Assembly: GCA_963730365.1 (NCBI GenBank)
Contig: CAVSRM010000005.1
Location: 186,001 to 250,000 of the forward strand
Length of the DNA stretch: 64,000 bases
Origin: Fodinibacter sp963730365
GTDB lineage: Bacteria > Actinomycetota > Actinomycetes > Actinomycetales > Dermatophilaceae
Reading direction: 5' to 3'
Notes under the pieces: model-generated
Database searches by the model: none
What the model was told of the DNA's origin: nothing
The model's input: only the letters and a program-made list of their open reading frames with translations
Program-made: the position numbers and the translations under genes
Shown here: piece by piece, positions 17,351 through 24,923 of the stretch
Numbering within the stretch: the stretch's first letter is position 1
Layout: every line of letters begins with the position of its first letter

Positions 17351-17800
17351 ATGGCTGTGAACACTGACTTCGTCGGGCGCACCTACCCCCCGAGCGGGCC
17401 TTATGCCGTCGACGCCGCCCTCGTGGCCTCCTTCGCCGCCGCGGTGGGCGCGACCGACCCGGTCCACACCGATGGCGAGGTGGCGCGTGCGGCCGGGTAC
17501 GCCGATGTCATCGCCCCGCCGACCATGGCGGTGCGCTTCGCGCAGATGACCGACCGGATCTACGTGACCGATCCGGAGGCCGGCATCGACTACAGCAGGG
17601 TCGTGCACGGCGAACAGAGATTCGTCCACCACAGGCCCATCACGGCGGGGGACGAGGTGCTCGGGAGAGTCACCGTCGACCAGGCCCGCGCGGCCGGTGG
17701 GCACGCCATGGTCACCACGCGCACCGAGCTCACGACCACGGGGGGCGAGGCGCTCGCGACCTGCCTCTCGACCATGGTCGTGCGTGGGGGACGGGAGTGA
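17351..17800 (+). CDS. hadA: MaoC-family dehydratase, HadA-like subunit
   Basis: 149 aa, with the N-terminal MaoC-like (FAS1_DH) hot-dog fold of mycobacterial HadA: an opening FVGRTYPPSGPYAVDAALVA, then VIAPPTMAVRFAQM and HGEQRFVHHRPITAGDEV. HadA is the non-catalytic, substrate-clamping partner of HadB, and it lacks the D..H dehydratase motif seen in the next gene. In mycobacteria HadAB dehydrates 3-hydroxyacyl-ACP in FAS-II; this lineage probably has no mycolic acids, so its substrate here is unknown. The stop overlaps the hadB region (GTGA), and the gene appears to be translated from a leaderless mRNA. Confidence 0.85.
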   Translation: MAVNTDFVGRTYPPSGPYAVDAALVASFAAAVGATDPVHTDGEVARAAGYADVIAPPTMAVRFAQMTDRIYVTDPEAGIDYSRVVHGEQRFVHHRPITAGDEVLGRVTVDQARAAGGHAMVTTRTELTTTGGEALATCLSTMVVRGGRE

Positions 17801-17802
17801 GC

Positions 17803-18225
17803 ATGTCGGTGCGTCAGCTCAGCGAGGTCGCCGTCGGCGACACCATCGGTCCGGTCACCATCCCCGTGACGCGTGACACCCTGGTGGCCTACGCGAACGC
17901 GTCAGGTGACCAGAACCCGATCCACCAGGACGAGGCCTTCGCCCGTTCGGTCGGGCTGCCGGACGTCATCGCCCACGGCATGTGGACGATGGGTGCTGCG
18001 GGCACGGTCGTCTCGGACTGGGTGGGGGATGCCGGGCGGGTGGTCCAGTACGGCACGCGCTTCACCCAGCCGGTCGTCGTGCCCTCGTCGGGAAACGAGA
18101 TCGTCGTCCAGGGAGTCGTGAAGAGCGTCGATGCCGAGTCCTCGCTCGCCACCGTCGAGCTGACCACGACGTGTGACGGGGTGAAGGTGCTCGGCCGCTG
18201 CCTGGCCGTGGTCCGGCTCGACTGA
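17803..18225 (+). CDS. hadB: MaoC-family dehydratase, HadB-like catalytic subunit
   Basis: 140 aa hot-dog dehydratase. The catalytic D36 and H41 lie in YANASGDQNPIHQDEAFA, followed by the conserved DVIAHGMWTMG. It should form a heterodimer with the hadA product and dehydrate a 3-hydroxyacyl thioester. Start is ambiguous: GTG at 17797 overlaps the hadA stop, while ATG at 17803 lies two bases past it; I prefer ATG, and the difference is two residues. The stop overlaps murB by one base (TGATG), so hadA-hadB-murB is one tightly coupled unit. Confidence 0.87.
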   Translation: MSVRQLSEVAVGDTIGPVTIPVTRDTLVAYANASGDQNPIHQDEAFARSVGLPDVIAHGMWTMGAAGTVVSDWVGDAGRVVQYGTRFTQPVVVPSSGNEIVVQGVVKSVDAESSLATVELTTTCDGVKVLGRCLAVVRLD

Positions 18226-19298
18226 TGCTCGAGCTGTTCGACGAGCCCATCGCGGCGCACACGACGATGCGCGTCGGCGGCCCGGCCCAGCGGATGGTGC
18301 TCGTCGAGACCCCCGACGAGCTGGTCGACGCGGTGCGGGCGGTCGACGACGCCGACGAGCCGCTGCTCGTTCTCTCCGGGGGCTCGAACCTCGTCGTGGC
18401 TGACGAGGGGTTCGCCGGGACGGTCGTGAAGGTGGCCACGCGCGGCGTGACGGTGGAGTCCGAGGACTCCTGTGGGGGCGCCAACGTCACCGTCGCCGCC
18501 GGGGAGGGGTGGGACGATCTCGTGGCGCTCGCCGTGGAGAACGAGTGGTCGGGGATCGAGGCGCTGTCCGGCATCCCGGGATCCACCGGTGCGACGCCCG
18601 TGCAGAACGTCGGGGCCTACGGGCAGGAGGTCTCCCAGACGATCGCCAGGGTGCGGGTGTGGGACCGCCACGAGAAGAGGGTGCGCACGATGACCTCGGC
18701 GGAGTGTGCGTTCACGTACCGGCACTCGCTCTTCAAGTCCACGGATCGCCACGTCGTCATCGACGTGATGTTCCAGCTCGTCCCCGGGTCGATGTCACGA
18801 CCGGTGGCGTACGCCGACCTGGCGGCGCAGTTGGGCGTGGAGGTCGGCGGGCGCGTCCCGCTGGCCGATGCACGGGAAGCCGTGCTCGAGCAGCGGCGAC
18901 GCCGTGGCATGGTGCTGGACGCGGCGGACCATGACACGTGGAGCTGCGGGTCGTTCTTCACCAACCCCGTTCTCACGCACGACGGTTTCGACGCCCTCGA
19001 ACGGCGGGTGGCCGAACACCTCGGCGCGGATGCCGCCGCGCCACCCCGGTTCCCCGGCGTCGACGGGCAGGTCAAGACCAGCGCTGCGTGGCTCATCGAG
19101 CGGGCAGGGTTCGGGAAGGGCTTCGGGGCTCCGGGGCCGGCGACCCTCTCGACCAAGCACACCCTTGCGGTGACGAACCGCGGCGCAGCCACGGCATCCG
19201 ACGTCGTGGGGCTCGCGCGCACCGTGCGGGACGGGGTGTGGGACGCCTTCGGCGTGACCCTCGTCAACGAGCCGGTGCTCCTGGGCCTGACCCTCTGA
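18225..19298 (+). CDS. murB: UDP-N-acetylmuramate dehydrogenase
   Basis: 357 aa flavoenzyme that reduces UDP-GlcNAc-enolpyruvate to UDP-MurNAc in peptidoglycan precursor synthesis. The FAD domain shows LLVLSGGSNLVVADEGF and GIEALSGIPGSTGATPVQNVGAYG. Further conserved catalytic-domain motifs include YRHSLFK and CGSFFTNP (with the catalytic serine), and the last conserved glutamate lies in LVNEPVLLGL. Length is at the long end typical of actinobacterial type I MurB. The ATG overlaps the hadB stop. No terminator hairpin is obvious after it; the next gene is convergent and ends 18 bases away. Confidence 0.95.
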   Translation: MLELFDEPIAAHTTMRVGGPAQRMVLVETPDELVDAVRAVDDADEPLLVLSGGSNLVVADEGFAGTVVKVATRGVTVESEDSCGGANVTVAAGEGWDDLVALAVENEWSGIEALSGIPGSTGATPVQNVGAYGQEVSQTIARVRVWDRHEKRVRTMTSAECAFTYRHSLFKSTDRHVVIDVMFQLVPGSMSRPVAYADLAAQLGVEVGGRVPLADAREAVLEQRRRRGMVLDAADHDTWSCGSFFTNPVLTHDGFDALERRVAEHLGADAAAPPRFPGVDGQVKTSAAWLIERAGFGKGFGAPGPATLSTKHTLAVTNRGAATASDVVGLARTVRDGVWDAFGVTLVNEPVLLGLTL

Positions 19299-19316
19299 AG
19301 GGACGGGTTCGATGCC

Positions 19317-19901
19317 TCAGGCACTGGGGCGGCGCCGGGTGAAGCGGGGCGCGTACCCCGGGGCCACCGCTCCCGCAAGGGTCGACTCGGCGTACCACCA
19401 CCACGGCGGCGCGCTCGAGGTCTGTTCGACGACGTGGTGGGCCGGAAACCGGCGGGACCTCCCTCGGACCCGGGCCACGAGCTCGCTGCGGGGCCAGTAG
19501 GTGGGGTGGACGGGAGCGGGTGGCGCCTCGGGCGCCGGGCCGGGTGCGACATCGCGTACGTCGTCGCGGGCCCCGTCGGTCTCGGTCGATGTGGCCGGGA
19601 GCTCGACCGCGGCGAGCGCAGGCACGGGGGGCTGCGGGCGATGGCAGAGGCACACCATGAAGTCGGTGCCCTCCAGGGCGGTGACGACGTCGCCCAGCTT
19701 GAGGCCGGACGCGGCGCTCTCGAGGCGGATCACGGAGGACACGGTGAGGCCCCGCACGGCGGCGTAGGCGCGCTGGCTGAGGCCGCGCTTGTGCCGGTCG
19801 GCTCGGATGGCCAACCCGACTTCGGTGCTCAGGTCCAGCATGTCCCTGGCCGCGAGGAGCTCGCGAGCGAAGGTCGGCCACGAGGGTGGTGTGCATTCCA
19901 T
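19317..19901 (-). CDS. Helix-turn-helix protein of unknown function
   Basis: 194 aa from the ATG complementary to 19899-19901. Residues about 25-80 look like an XRE-type HTH: VGLAIRADRHKRGLSQRA, then GLTVSSVIRLESAASGLKLGDVV and ALEGTDF. The rest is a Pro/Ala/Glu-rich linker and an unusual basic tail containing PPWWWYAEST. I do not recognise the family beyond the HTH. The frame stays open for another 375 bases upstream, but that sequence is Pro/Arg-rich, repetitive and unlike protein, so I rejected longer starts. Upstream lies a 430-base stretch with degenerate direct repeats, which could hold its operators. Possibly an antitoxin-like or orphan regulator; no toxin partner is visible. Confidence 0.65.
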   Translation of the reverse strand: MECTPPSWPTFARELLAARDMLDLSTEVGLAIRADRHKRGLSQRAYAAVRGLTVSSVIRLESAASGLKLGDVVTALEGTDFMVCLCHRPQPPVPALAAVELPATSTETDGARDDVRDVAPGPAPEAPPAPVHPTYWPRSELVARVRGRSRRFPAHHVVEQTSSAPPWWWYAESTLAGAVAPGYAPRFTRRRPSA

Positions 19902-20333
19902 GGCGAGCAGCCTCGCCCGGAGGGGCGCGGTCGAGTAGGGCCGGCTCGTCCCTGTGGACGGGGCGGGGCCTGGGAGGGCGCTGTGCACGGCGAAGACCCG
20001 ACCACGCCCTGTGCCGGGCGGTGACCATCCCCGTGCGCGCGATAACGAATGCCTCCCCTGGGGACGCAGTTCTCGAATCTGCTCGCTGCGCGGCTGCACA
20101 TCGAGTGGGGCCCGCCCCCAGTGAGCACCCTTGAGAGGTGCTCGTTGGTGGGGTGCAATCGGTAGTGGCGGGCGACCGGTCGTGACGGGCGGCCGGAGGT
20201 GGCGGGCACGCGGTGGTGACGGGCAATGCGCCCAGGAGGGCGGCGGTCGTGGTGTGCGACCGCTCGTGGTGAGCAACCAGTCGAGATCGTGGTGGGCAAC
20301 CAGTCCAGGCTGGCAGCGAGCCGTGGGCGTCCG
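19902..20333. other. 432-base intergenic stretch without a gene
   Basis: No supportable coding sequence. The left third has no feature I can name. A 7-bp hairpin (20123-20129 with 20137-20143) lies in the middle, and the right half is filled by degenerate copies of a TGGTGNGCAACC-like unit (see repeat entry) up to the 3' end of the adenosine deaminase gene. Confidence 0.6.
20143..20309. repeat. Degenerate tandem direct repeats, TGGTG-GCAACC-type unit
   Basis: The three best units are contiguous at 20250-20266, 20267-20289 and 20290-20309, starting TGGTGTGCGACC, TGGTGAGCAACC and TGGTGGGCAACC. Weaker units lie at 20147, 20164 and 20215. Unit length varies from 17 to 23 bases, so this is not a simple microsatellite. 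It lies between the HTH gene and the convergently oriented 3' end of the deaminase gene. Confidence 0.6.
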
Positions 20334-21401
20334 CTATGTGGTCGGCGGTCCGGAGCTCAGCCAGGCGTCGATGTCATGCTCCGCATCTGCTCGCACCTCG
20401 GCGGGGGCGGCGCTCGCCGCCAGCGACGCGCGGGCCAGACCCGCAAGGGCGAGGTCGTCCAGACCGTGGTCGGCCCTGGCCGAGGCGTACTGGTCGGCGA
20501 GCCTGGCACCGAAGATCAGGGGGTCGTCGGCGCCCAGCGCGACCGTGGCCCCCGCCGCGAGGAGCTCACGCAGCGGTACCGAGGACGGTGACTCGAAGAC
20601 TCCCAGCGCCACGTTCGACGCGGGGCACACCTCGAGCGTGACCCCCGCCTCCACCAGCCGGTCGAGCACCCGCGGGTCCTCCACCGACCGCACGCCGTGC
20701 CCGAGGCGCTCGGGCTCGAGGGCGTCGAGGGTCTCCTCCACCGCGTCAGCACCGAGCAGCTCACCGGCGTGGGGAACGAGGAGGAGACCTGCGTTCCGGG
20801 CGATGCGGAAGGCCGGGGCGAACTCCCCGGTGTCCCCGCGCCGCTCGTCGTTGGAGAGCCCGAAACCGACGACCGAGCCCGCAGTGGTTCCGGCGTGCCG
20901 GGCGGCGAGTCGGGCGAGCGTCCGGGCCTCGAGCGGATGCCGCATCCGACTCGCGGCCACGACGACACCGACCTGGGCGGCGCCCGGCTCCCGGCTCACA
21001 GCCGCCGCCTCGTCGAGGACGATCTCCAGCGCCGGGGTGATCCCGCCCACGAAGGGCGCGTACGACGTCGGGTCGATCTGGATCTCGAGCCAGCGCGATC
21101 CCTCCGCGCCGTCGTCCAGCGCGGCCTCCCGCACGATCCGGCGCATGTCCGCCTCGCGCCGCACGCAGGCCCGCGCCGCGTCGTAGAGCCGCTGGAAACG
21201 GAACCAGCCCCGGTCGTCACCCGTGTCGAACTGATGTGACGCGTCGTCGAGCAGGGCCGACGGCAGTCGGATGCCGTGGTGCGCCGCGAGGTCGCGCACG
21301 GTCGACAGGCGCATCGAGCCGGTGAAGTGCAGGTGCAGGTGCGCCTTGGGCAGCGCCGTGGGCGAGCGTGGCCCGGACGGGGCCGGGCCCGGCTCGGTCA
21401 C
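20334..21401 (-). CDS. Adenosine deaminase family protein
   Basis: 355 aa metal-dependent amidohydrolase of the adenosine/adenine deaminase family. Zinc ligands are visible in LHLHFTGS (H23, H25), the catalytic HAGE motif, LGHGVRS and the late ADDP motif. Two departures from the textbook sequence: HFTGS replaces the usual HLDGS/HLEGT, and GADDP replaces STDDP. Adenosine is therefore a guess; related families act on adenine or modified purines. The start is GTG (complement of 21399-21401), overlapping the DUF5709 stop by four bases, so the two genes are coupled. PxSN is present as CPASNVALG. Confidence 0.83.
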   Translation of the reverse strand: MTEPGPAPSGPRSPTALPKAHLHLHFTGSMRLSTVRDLAAHHGIRLPSALLDDASHQFDTGDDRGWFRFQRLYDAARACVRREADMRRIVREAALDDGAEGSRWLEIQIDPTSYAPFVGGITPALEIVLDEAAAVSREPGAAQVGVVVAASRMRHPLEARTLARLAARHAGTTAGSVVGFGLSNDERRGDTGEFAPAFRIARNAGLLLVPHAGELLGADAVEETLDALEPERLGHGVRSVEDPRVLDRLVEAGVTLEVCPASNVALGVFESPSSVPLRELLAAGATVALGADDPLIFGARLADQYASARADHGLDDLALAGLARASLAASAAPAEVRADAEHDIDAWLSSGPPTT

Positions 21402-21907
21402 TCGCGGTCGTCGTCGTCGTCGTCGATGACGTGGACCGCGGCCTCCTCGGCGGATGCGGCCGCGCCGTCGACGCCGACGTCCTCACCGACGAGGTCGGCC
21501 TCGGTGTCCTCGCTCAGTCCCTCGTCGGGCGAGACCAGTCGCCCGGCCCGCCGGTTGCCGACCTCGCCGTCGCCGAGCCAGTCGTCCTCGGCGTCGATGC
21601 TGTCCGGGTCGTCGCCCCCGACCCGGGGCTCGTCGAGACCCGACTCGTTGTGCGGCGCGCCGTAGGCGGAGGACGGGTCCGGGACCTCCTGCTGGATCCG
21701 CTCCTCGATGGTCTCCTCCCGGCCCTGCTCGTGAGCCGTCACACCGTGGGCGCGCGACCCGCGGTCGGTGTCCGGGGGGGAGAACCCACGGTCCAGGACG
21801 TCCTCGACGTCGTCCTGCTCGAGGGTGTCCTCCGGCTGGAGCTGGTCCTCGGCGTCCACGCTGTAGTCGCCCAGGTCGTCACTGATGTTCTCGTGCTGCT
21901 CGGCCAT
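21398..21907 (-). CDS. DUF5709 domain protein, strongly acidic
   Basis: 169 aa, rich in Asp and Glu, soluble, with no membrane segment. It shows the conserved order I associate with DUF5709: VLDRGFSPPD, EETIEERIQQEVPD, VGGDDPDSIDAE, RAGRLVSPDEG and DVGVDGAAASAEEAAVH. The C-terminus is a run of aspartates. The family is restricted to Actinomycetota as far as I know, and its function is unknown. It is translated first in a two-gene unit with the deaminase (four-base overlap) and lies four bases downstream of the aminotransferase gene's stop, so all three may be co-transcribed. Confidence 0.8.
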   Translation of the reverse strand: MAEQHENISDDLGDYSVDAEDQLQPEDTLEQDDVEDVLDRGFSPPDTDRGSRAHGVTAHEQGREETIEERIQQEVPDPSSAYGAPHNESGLDEPRVGGDDPDSIDAEDDWLGDGEVGNRRAGRLVSPDEGLSEDTEADLVGEDVGVDGAAASAEEAAVHVIDDDDDDRE

Positions 21908-21911
21908 GCCG

Positions 21912-23231
21912 TCAGCCTACGTCCGCCGCGAGGCGCTCGGCGGCGGCCAGGGCGACGCATGTGGCCACACCCGCCATGGCCGCCTCGACCTCGGCCAGCG
22001 GCGGCAGGGACGGAGCGAGGCGGATGTTGCGGTCGCGGGGATCCTGACCGTGGGGGAAGGAGGCCCCGGCGGGGGTCAGGGCGATGCCCGCATCCTTCGC
22101 GAGGGTGACGACGCGCGAGGCGCACCCGTCGAGAACGTCCAGGGAGACGAAGTAGCCGCCGCGAGGCGTGGTCCACTCCGCGACGTCGAGACCGCCCAGC
22201 CCGGCCTCCAGCGCCGCCCCGACGGCCGCGAACTTCGGGGCGAGGATCTCGCGGTGACGCGCCATGTGGTCCCGGACCCCCTGGGCCGACCCGAAGAACT
22301 GCACGTGGCGCAGGTGGTTGACCTTGTCGGGGCCGATCGAGGCGAACTGATGGTGGCCGAGGTACCACCCGATCGTCTCCTTCGACCCGGCGAGGAAGGC
22401 GACGCCGGCGCCGGCGAACGTGATCTTGCTCGTGGAGGCGAACACCACGGGGCGGTGGGGGTGGCCCGCGGCGGACGCGAGGGAGAGGATGTCGGCCGAC
22501 TTCGTCTCCTCGGGCGTCAGGTGGTGCACGGCGTAGGCGTTGTCCCAGAAGATCCGGAAGTCCGGGGCTGCCGTCGGCATCGACGCCAGGGCGGCTGCCA
22601 CCTCCTGGCTGACCACCGATCCGGTGGGGTTGGCATACGTCGGGACGATCCACATGCCCTTGATGCTCGGGTCGTCGTGCACCAGCGCGGCGACCGCCTC
22701 GACGTCGGGTCCGTCCTCGTGCATCGGCACGGTGACCATGTCGATGCCGTAGGAGGCGAGCATGGCGAAGTGGCGGTCGTAGCCGGGCACGGGGCAGACG
22801 AAGGTGACCTTCTCCTCCTGGCTCCACGGTCGCGGGGAGTCGACGCCGCCGTGAAGCAGGTGGTAGACGAGCACGTCGTGCATCATCGTCAGGCTGGCGT
22901 TCCCGCCGGCGACGATCTGCGCCGGCTCGACACCCAGGAGCTCGGCGAACATCTCGCGCAGCTCACGCAGGCCGGCCAGGCCCCCGTAGTTGCGCACGTC
23001 CACGCCGTCGCCGTCGAGGTGCCCCTCCGGCAGCCTCAACAGCGCGTCGGAGAGGTCGAGCTGCTCCGCTCCGGGCTTGCCGCGCGTGAGGTCCAGGGTC
23101 AGACCCCTCCCCTTGAGGTCGGCGTACGCCGACCGCTGCTCCTCCAGGAACGTCGCCAGCTCCTCCGCGGAGCGCTGGTGGAGGGGTGTGCGGTCGGGCG
23201 CGGAAGGGGTCTCGGGGCTCACACCCCCCAT
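21912..23231 (-). CDS. Type Ic aspartate aminotransferase-like PLP enzyme
   Basis: 439 aa, in the size range of the subgroup Ic aminotransferases found in actinobacteria. PLP-binding K269 lies in STSKITFAGAG. D230 and Y233 (FWDNAYAVHH) and N201 (TYANPTGS) are the usual cofactor contacts, and R418-type carboxylate recognition is consistent with the RDRNIRLAPS segment. It should transfer the amino group between aspartate/glutamate and oxoacids in the cytosol; exact amino acid preference cannot be read. The ATG is the complement of 23229-23231. It heads a minus-strand run with the DUF5709 and deaminase genes. Confidence 0.88.
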   Translation of the reverse strand: MGGVSPETPSAPDRTPLHQRSAEELATFLEEQRSAYADLKGRGLTLDLTRGKPGAEQLDLSDALLRLPEGHLDGDGVDVRNYGGLAGLRELREMFAELLGVEPAQIVAGGNASLTMMHDVLVYHLLHGGVDSPRPWSQEEKVTFVCPVPGYDRHFAMLASYGIDMVTVPMHEDGPDVEAVAALVHDDPSIKGMWIVPTYANPTGSVVSQEVAAALASMPTAAPDFRIFWDNAYAVHHLTPEETKSADILSLASAAGHPHRPVVFASTSKITFAGAGVAFLAGSKETIGWYLGHHQFASIGPDKVNHLRHVQFFGSAQGVRDHMARHREILAPKFAAVGAALEAGLGGLDVAEWTTPRGGYFVSLDVLDGCASRVVTLAKDAGIALTPAGASFPHGQDPRDRNIRLAPSLPPLAEVEAAMAGVATCVALAAAERLAADVG

Positions 23232-23309
23232 GGTGGCAGAGCGCGCGTGGTGCGGCGCGTGGCGCCCGGGCCGTGGGCACCGCGACCGATCGATGCCGGT
23301 TCACGCCGG

Positions 23310-23340
23310 TTCGCGCCCGGTGCTGGCCGTCACGTATGCT
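23310..23340 (+). promoter_or_regulatory. Putative promoter for tRNA-Trp/secE/nusG
   Basis: TATGCT (23335-23340) is a good -10. TTCGCG at 23310-23315 is a weak -35 with a 19-base spacer. It lies 88 bases before tRNA-Trp. Confidence 0.45.
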
Positions 23341-23348
23341 TGCCCCTC

Positions 23349-23395
23349 GGTGTGATCACCATCCTTCGGCGTGCCCGCAGGATCGTCGTCACACC
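23349..23395 (+). other. Imperfect stem-loop upstream of tRNA-Trp
   Basis: 17-base arms (23349-23365 and 23379-23395) pair with three mismatches around a 13-base loop. It lies between the putative promoter and the tRNA, so it would sit in the 5' leader. Confidence 0.5.
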
Positions 23396-23427
23396 GCGCG
23401 GACGTTCCCCCCGACCGGGGCGTCCGT

Positions 23428-23500
23428 AGGGCAGTGGCTCAATTGGTAGAGCACCGGTCTCCAAAACCGGCGGTTGGGGGTTCGAGTCCCTCCTGCCCTG
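23428..23500 (+). tRNA. tRNA-Trp (anticodon CCA)
   Basis: 73 bases with acceptor AGGGCAG/CTGCCCT, anticodon stem CCGGT/ACCGG enclosing CTCCAAA (anticodon CCA) and T arm GGGGG/CCCTC with one G-T pair. The discriminator is G; CCA is not encoded. tRNA-Trp just before secE is a common actinobacterial arrangement. Confidence 0.96.
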
Positions 23501-23609
23501 CGTCGCACGTGTGGTTCGTCCACGACTGCGGCTCGCGACACGTCGTGGGCTGCCTTCGCGGTCGTGCCGCGCGAAAGGCACCCAAGAGCACTCGACGTGA
23601 AGAGGCACC

Positions 23610-23876
23610 GTGACTGACGTGGGTCAGACCAGGACTCCCTCCCGCCCCAGCAAGGGGAAGGAGCGGGGCGGCAACCCCATCTCCCGGTGGTTCCGTGCGC
23701 TCGGACTGTTCGTCAGCCAGATCCTCGACGAACTGCGCAAGGTCGTCCGGCCGACTCGCTCGGAACTGTGGAACTACACGCTCGTCGTGATCGTGTTCGT
23801 CACGGTCATGATGGCCATGGTGGCAGCGCTCGACTTCGGTTTCACCAAACTCGTCGGCCTGGTCTTCGGCGACTGA
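23610..23876 (+). CDS. secE: Preprotein translocase subunit SecE
   Basis: 88 aa single-span type of SecE. The cytoplasmic amphipathic helix with the conserved ELRKVVRPTRSELW precedes one membrane segment (YTLVVIVFVTVMMAMVAAL). It clamps the two halves of SecY in the protein-conducting channel. The GTG at 23610 is the only upstream start that keeps the family length, and GAAGAGG precedes it. It lies 109 bases after tRNA-Trp and 58 bases before nusG, with which it is presumably co-transcribed. Confidence 0.94.
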   Translation: MTDVGQTRTPSRPSKGKERGGNPISRWFRALGLFVSQILDELRKVVRPTRSELWNYTLVVIVFVTVMMAMVAALDFGFTKLVGLVFGD

Positions 23877-23934
23877 GGCGCCCCCGCGCCATCCGCTCGA
23901 CCCAGGCTCATCGCAACAAAGGAAGAGGTCACCC

Positions 23935-24834
23935 GTGTCCGACCAGTGGACCGACACCCCTGACGAGGCGTCCCCCGACGCCTCCGAGGTGCTGCCCGAC
24001 GCTGCCGAGGAGTCGCTCGACCCGTCCTCCGTGGCCGTCGAGCCCGTCGTCGCCGACGAGCCAGCAGCGGCTGACGAGCCCGCCGTGGCCGACGAGCCCG
24101 CCGTGGCCGACGAGGCTCCGGTCGACGAGGACACGAACGAGGCCCCCGCGGCAGATGTCGCCGACGAGGCTCCTGCGGCCCAGACCACGGACGAGGACGG
24201 CGACCTCCTCGAGGCCGTCGACCCGGTCAAGGCCTTCAAGGACGACCTGAGGAGCAAGGTCGGCGACTGGTACGTCATCCACTCCTACGCGGGCTACGAG
24301 AACCGCGTCAAGACCAACCTCGAGACCCGGATCCAGTCCCTCAACATGGAGGACTACATCTTCGAGATCCAGGTCCCGATGGAAGAGGTCAACGAGATCA
24401 AGGGCGGCCAGCGCAAGCTGGTCCGGCGTGTCCGGATGCCCGGCTACGTCGTCGTGCGGATGGACCTCACCGACGAGTCCTGGGGCGCGGTGCGGCACAC
24501 GCCCGGCGTCACCGGCTTCGTCGGCAACGCCCACCAGCCGGTGCCGCTCACCTTCGACGAGGTCTACGGGATGATCAAGCCTGCCGACCTCGAGGCATCC
24601 GCCGGCGCGACCTCCTCCACGGGACAGGGCACCACGACGGGCTCCAGCCAGGAGAGCACGCTCGTGGAGTTCGAGATCGGCGAGTCCGTCACGGTCATGG
24701 ACGGGCCCTTCGAGACCCTTCCCGCCTCGATCTCCGAGATCAACCCCGACACCCAGAAGCTCAAGGTGCTCGTCTCGATCTTCGGCCGGGAGACCCCGGT
24801 CGAGCTCTCCTTCAGCCAGGTCGCCAAGATCTGA
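23935..24834 (+). CDS. nusG: Transcription elongation/antitermination factor NusG
   Basis: 299 aa, much longer than the roughly 180 aa of E. coli NusG. Residues 1-110 are an acidic, low-complexity extension with ADEPAV repeats. The NGN domain follows (about 112-215, DWYVIHSYAGYENRVK, then MPGYVVVRMDL), then an inserted Ser/Thr/Gly-rich linker (about 220-243), then the KOW domain (about 248-299; GESVTVMDGPFETLPASI). NGN binds the RNA polymerase clamp and KOW recruits Rho or S10. N-terminal acidic extensions are usual in actinobacteria. The start GTG has AAGGAAGAGG upstream. Confidence 0.95.
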   Translation: MSDQWTDTPDEASPDASEVLPDAAEESLDPSSVAVEPVVADEPAAADEPAVADEPAVADEAPVDEDTNEAPAADVADEAPAAQTTDEDGDLLEAVDPVKAFKDDLRSKVGDWYVIHSYAGYENRVKTNLETRIQSLNMEDYIFEIQVPMEEVNEIKGGQRKLVRRVRMPGYVVVRMDLTDESWGAVRHTPGVTGFVGNAHQPVPLTFDEVYGMIKPADLEASAGATSSTGQGTTTGSSQESTLVEFEIGESVTVMDGPFETLPASISEINPDTQKLKVLVSIFGRETPVELSFSQVAKI

Positions 24835-24923
24835 CCGTCGGAGCCCCTCCCCGGGGTGCCGGGGACACTGCAAAGGGGTCATCGCCCACGGCGTAGGCCC
24901 ACACCACCAGATAAGGAACAGAC

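Noticed and set aside
19902..20276. N-terminal extension of the HTH gene
   Set aside because: The frame is open but the translation is Pro/Arg-rich and made from the direct repeats, unlike protein; the ATG at 19901 is adjacent to the HTH domain.
20131..21186. Plus-strand protein-coding frame covering the repeat region and the deaminase gene
   Set aside because: Ser/Arg/Ala-rich translation without recognisable domains; the minus strand carries a clear amidohydrolase.
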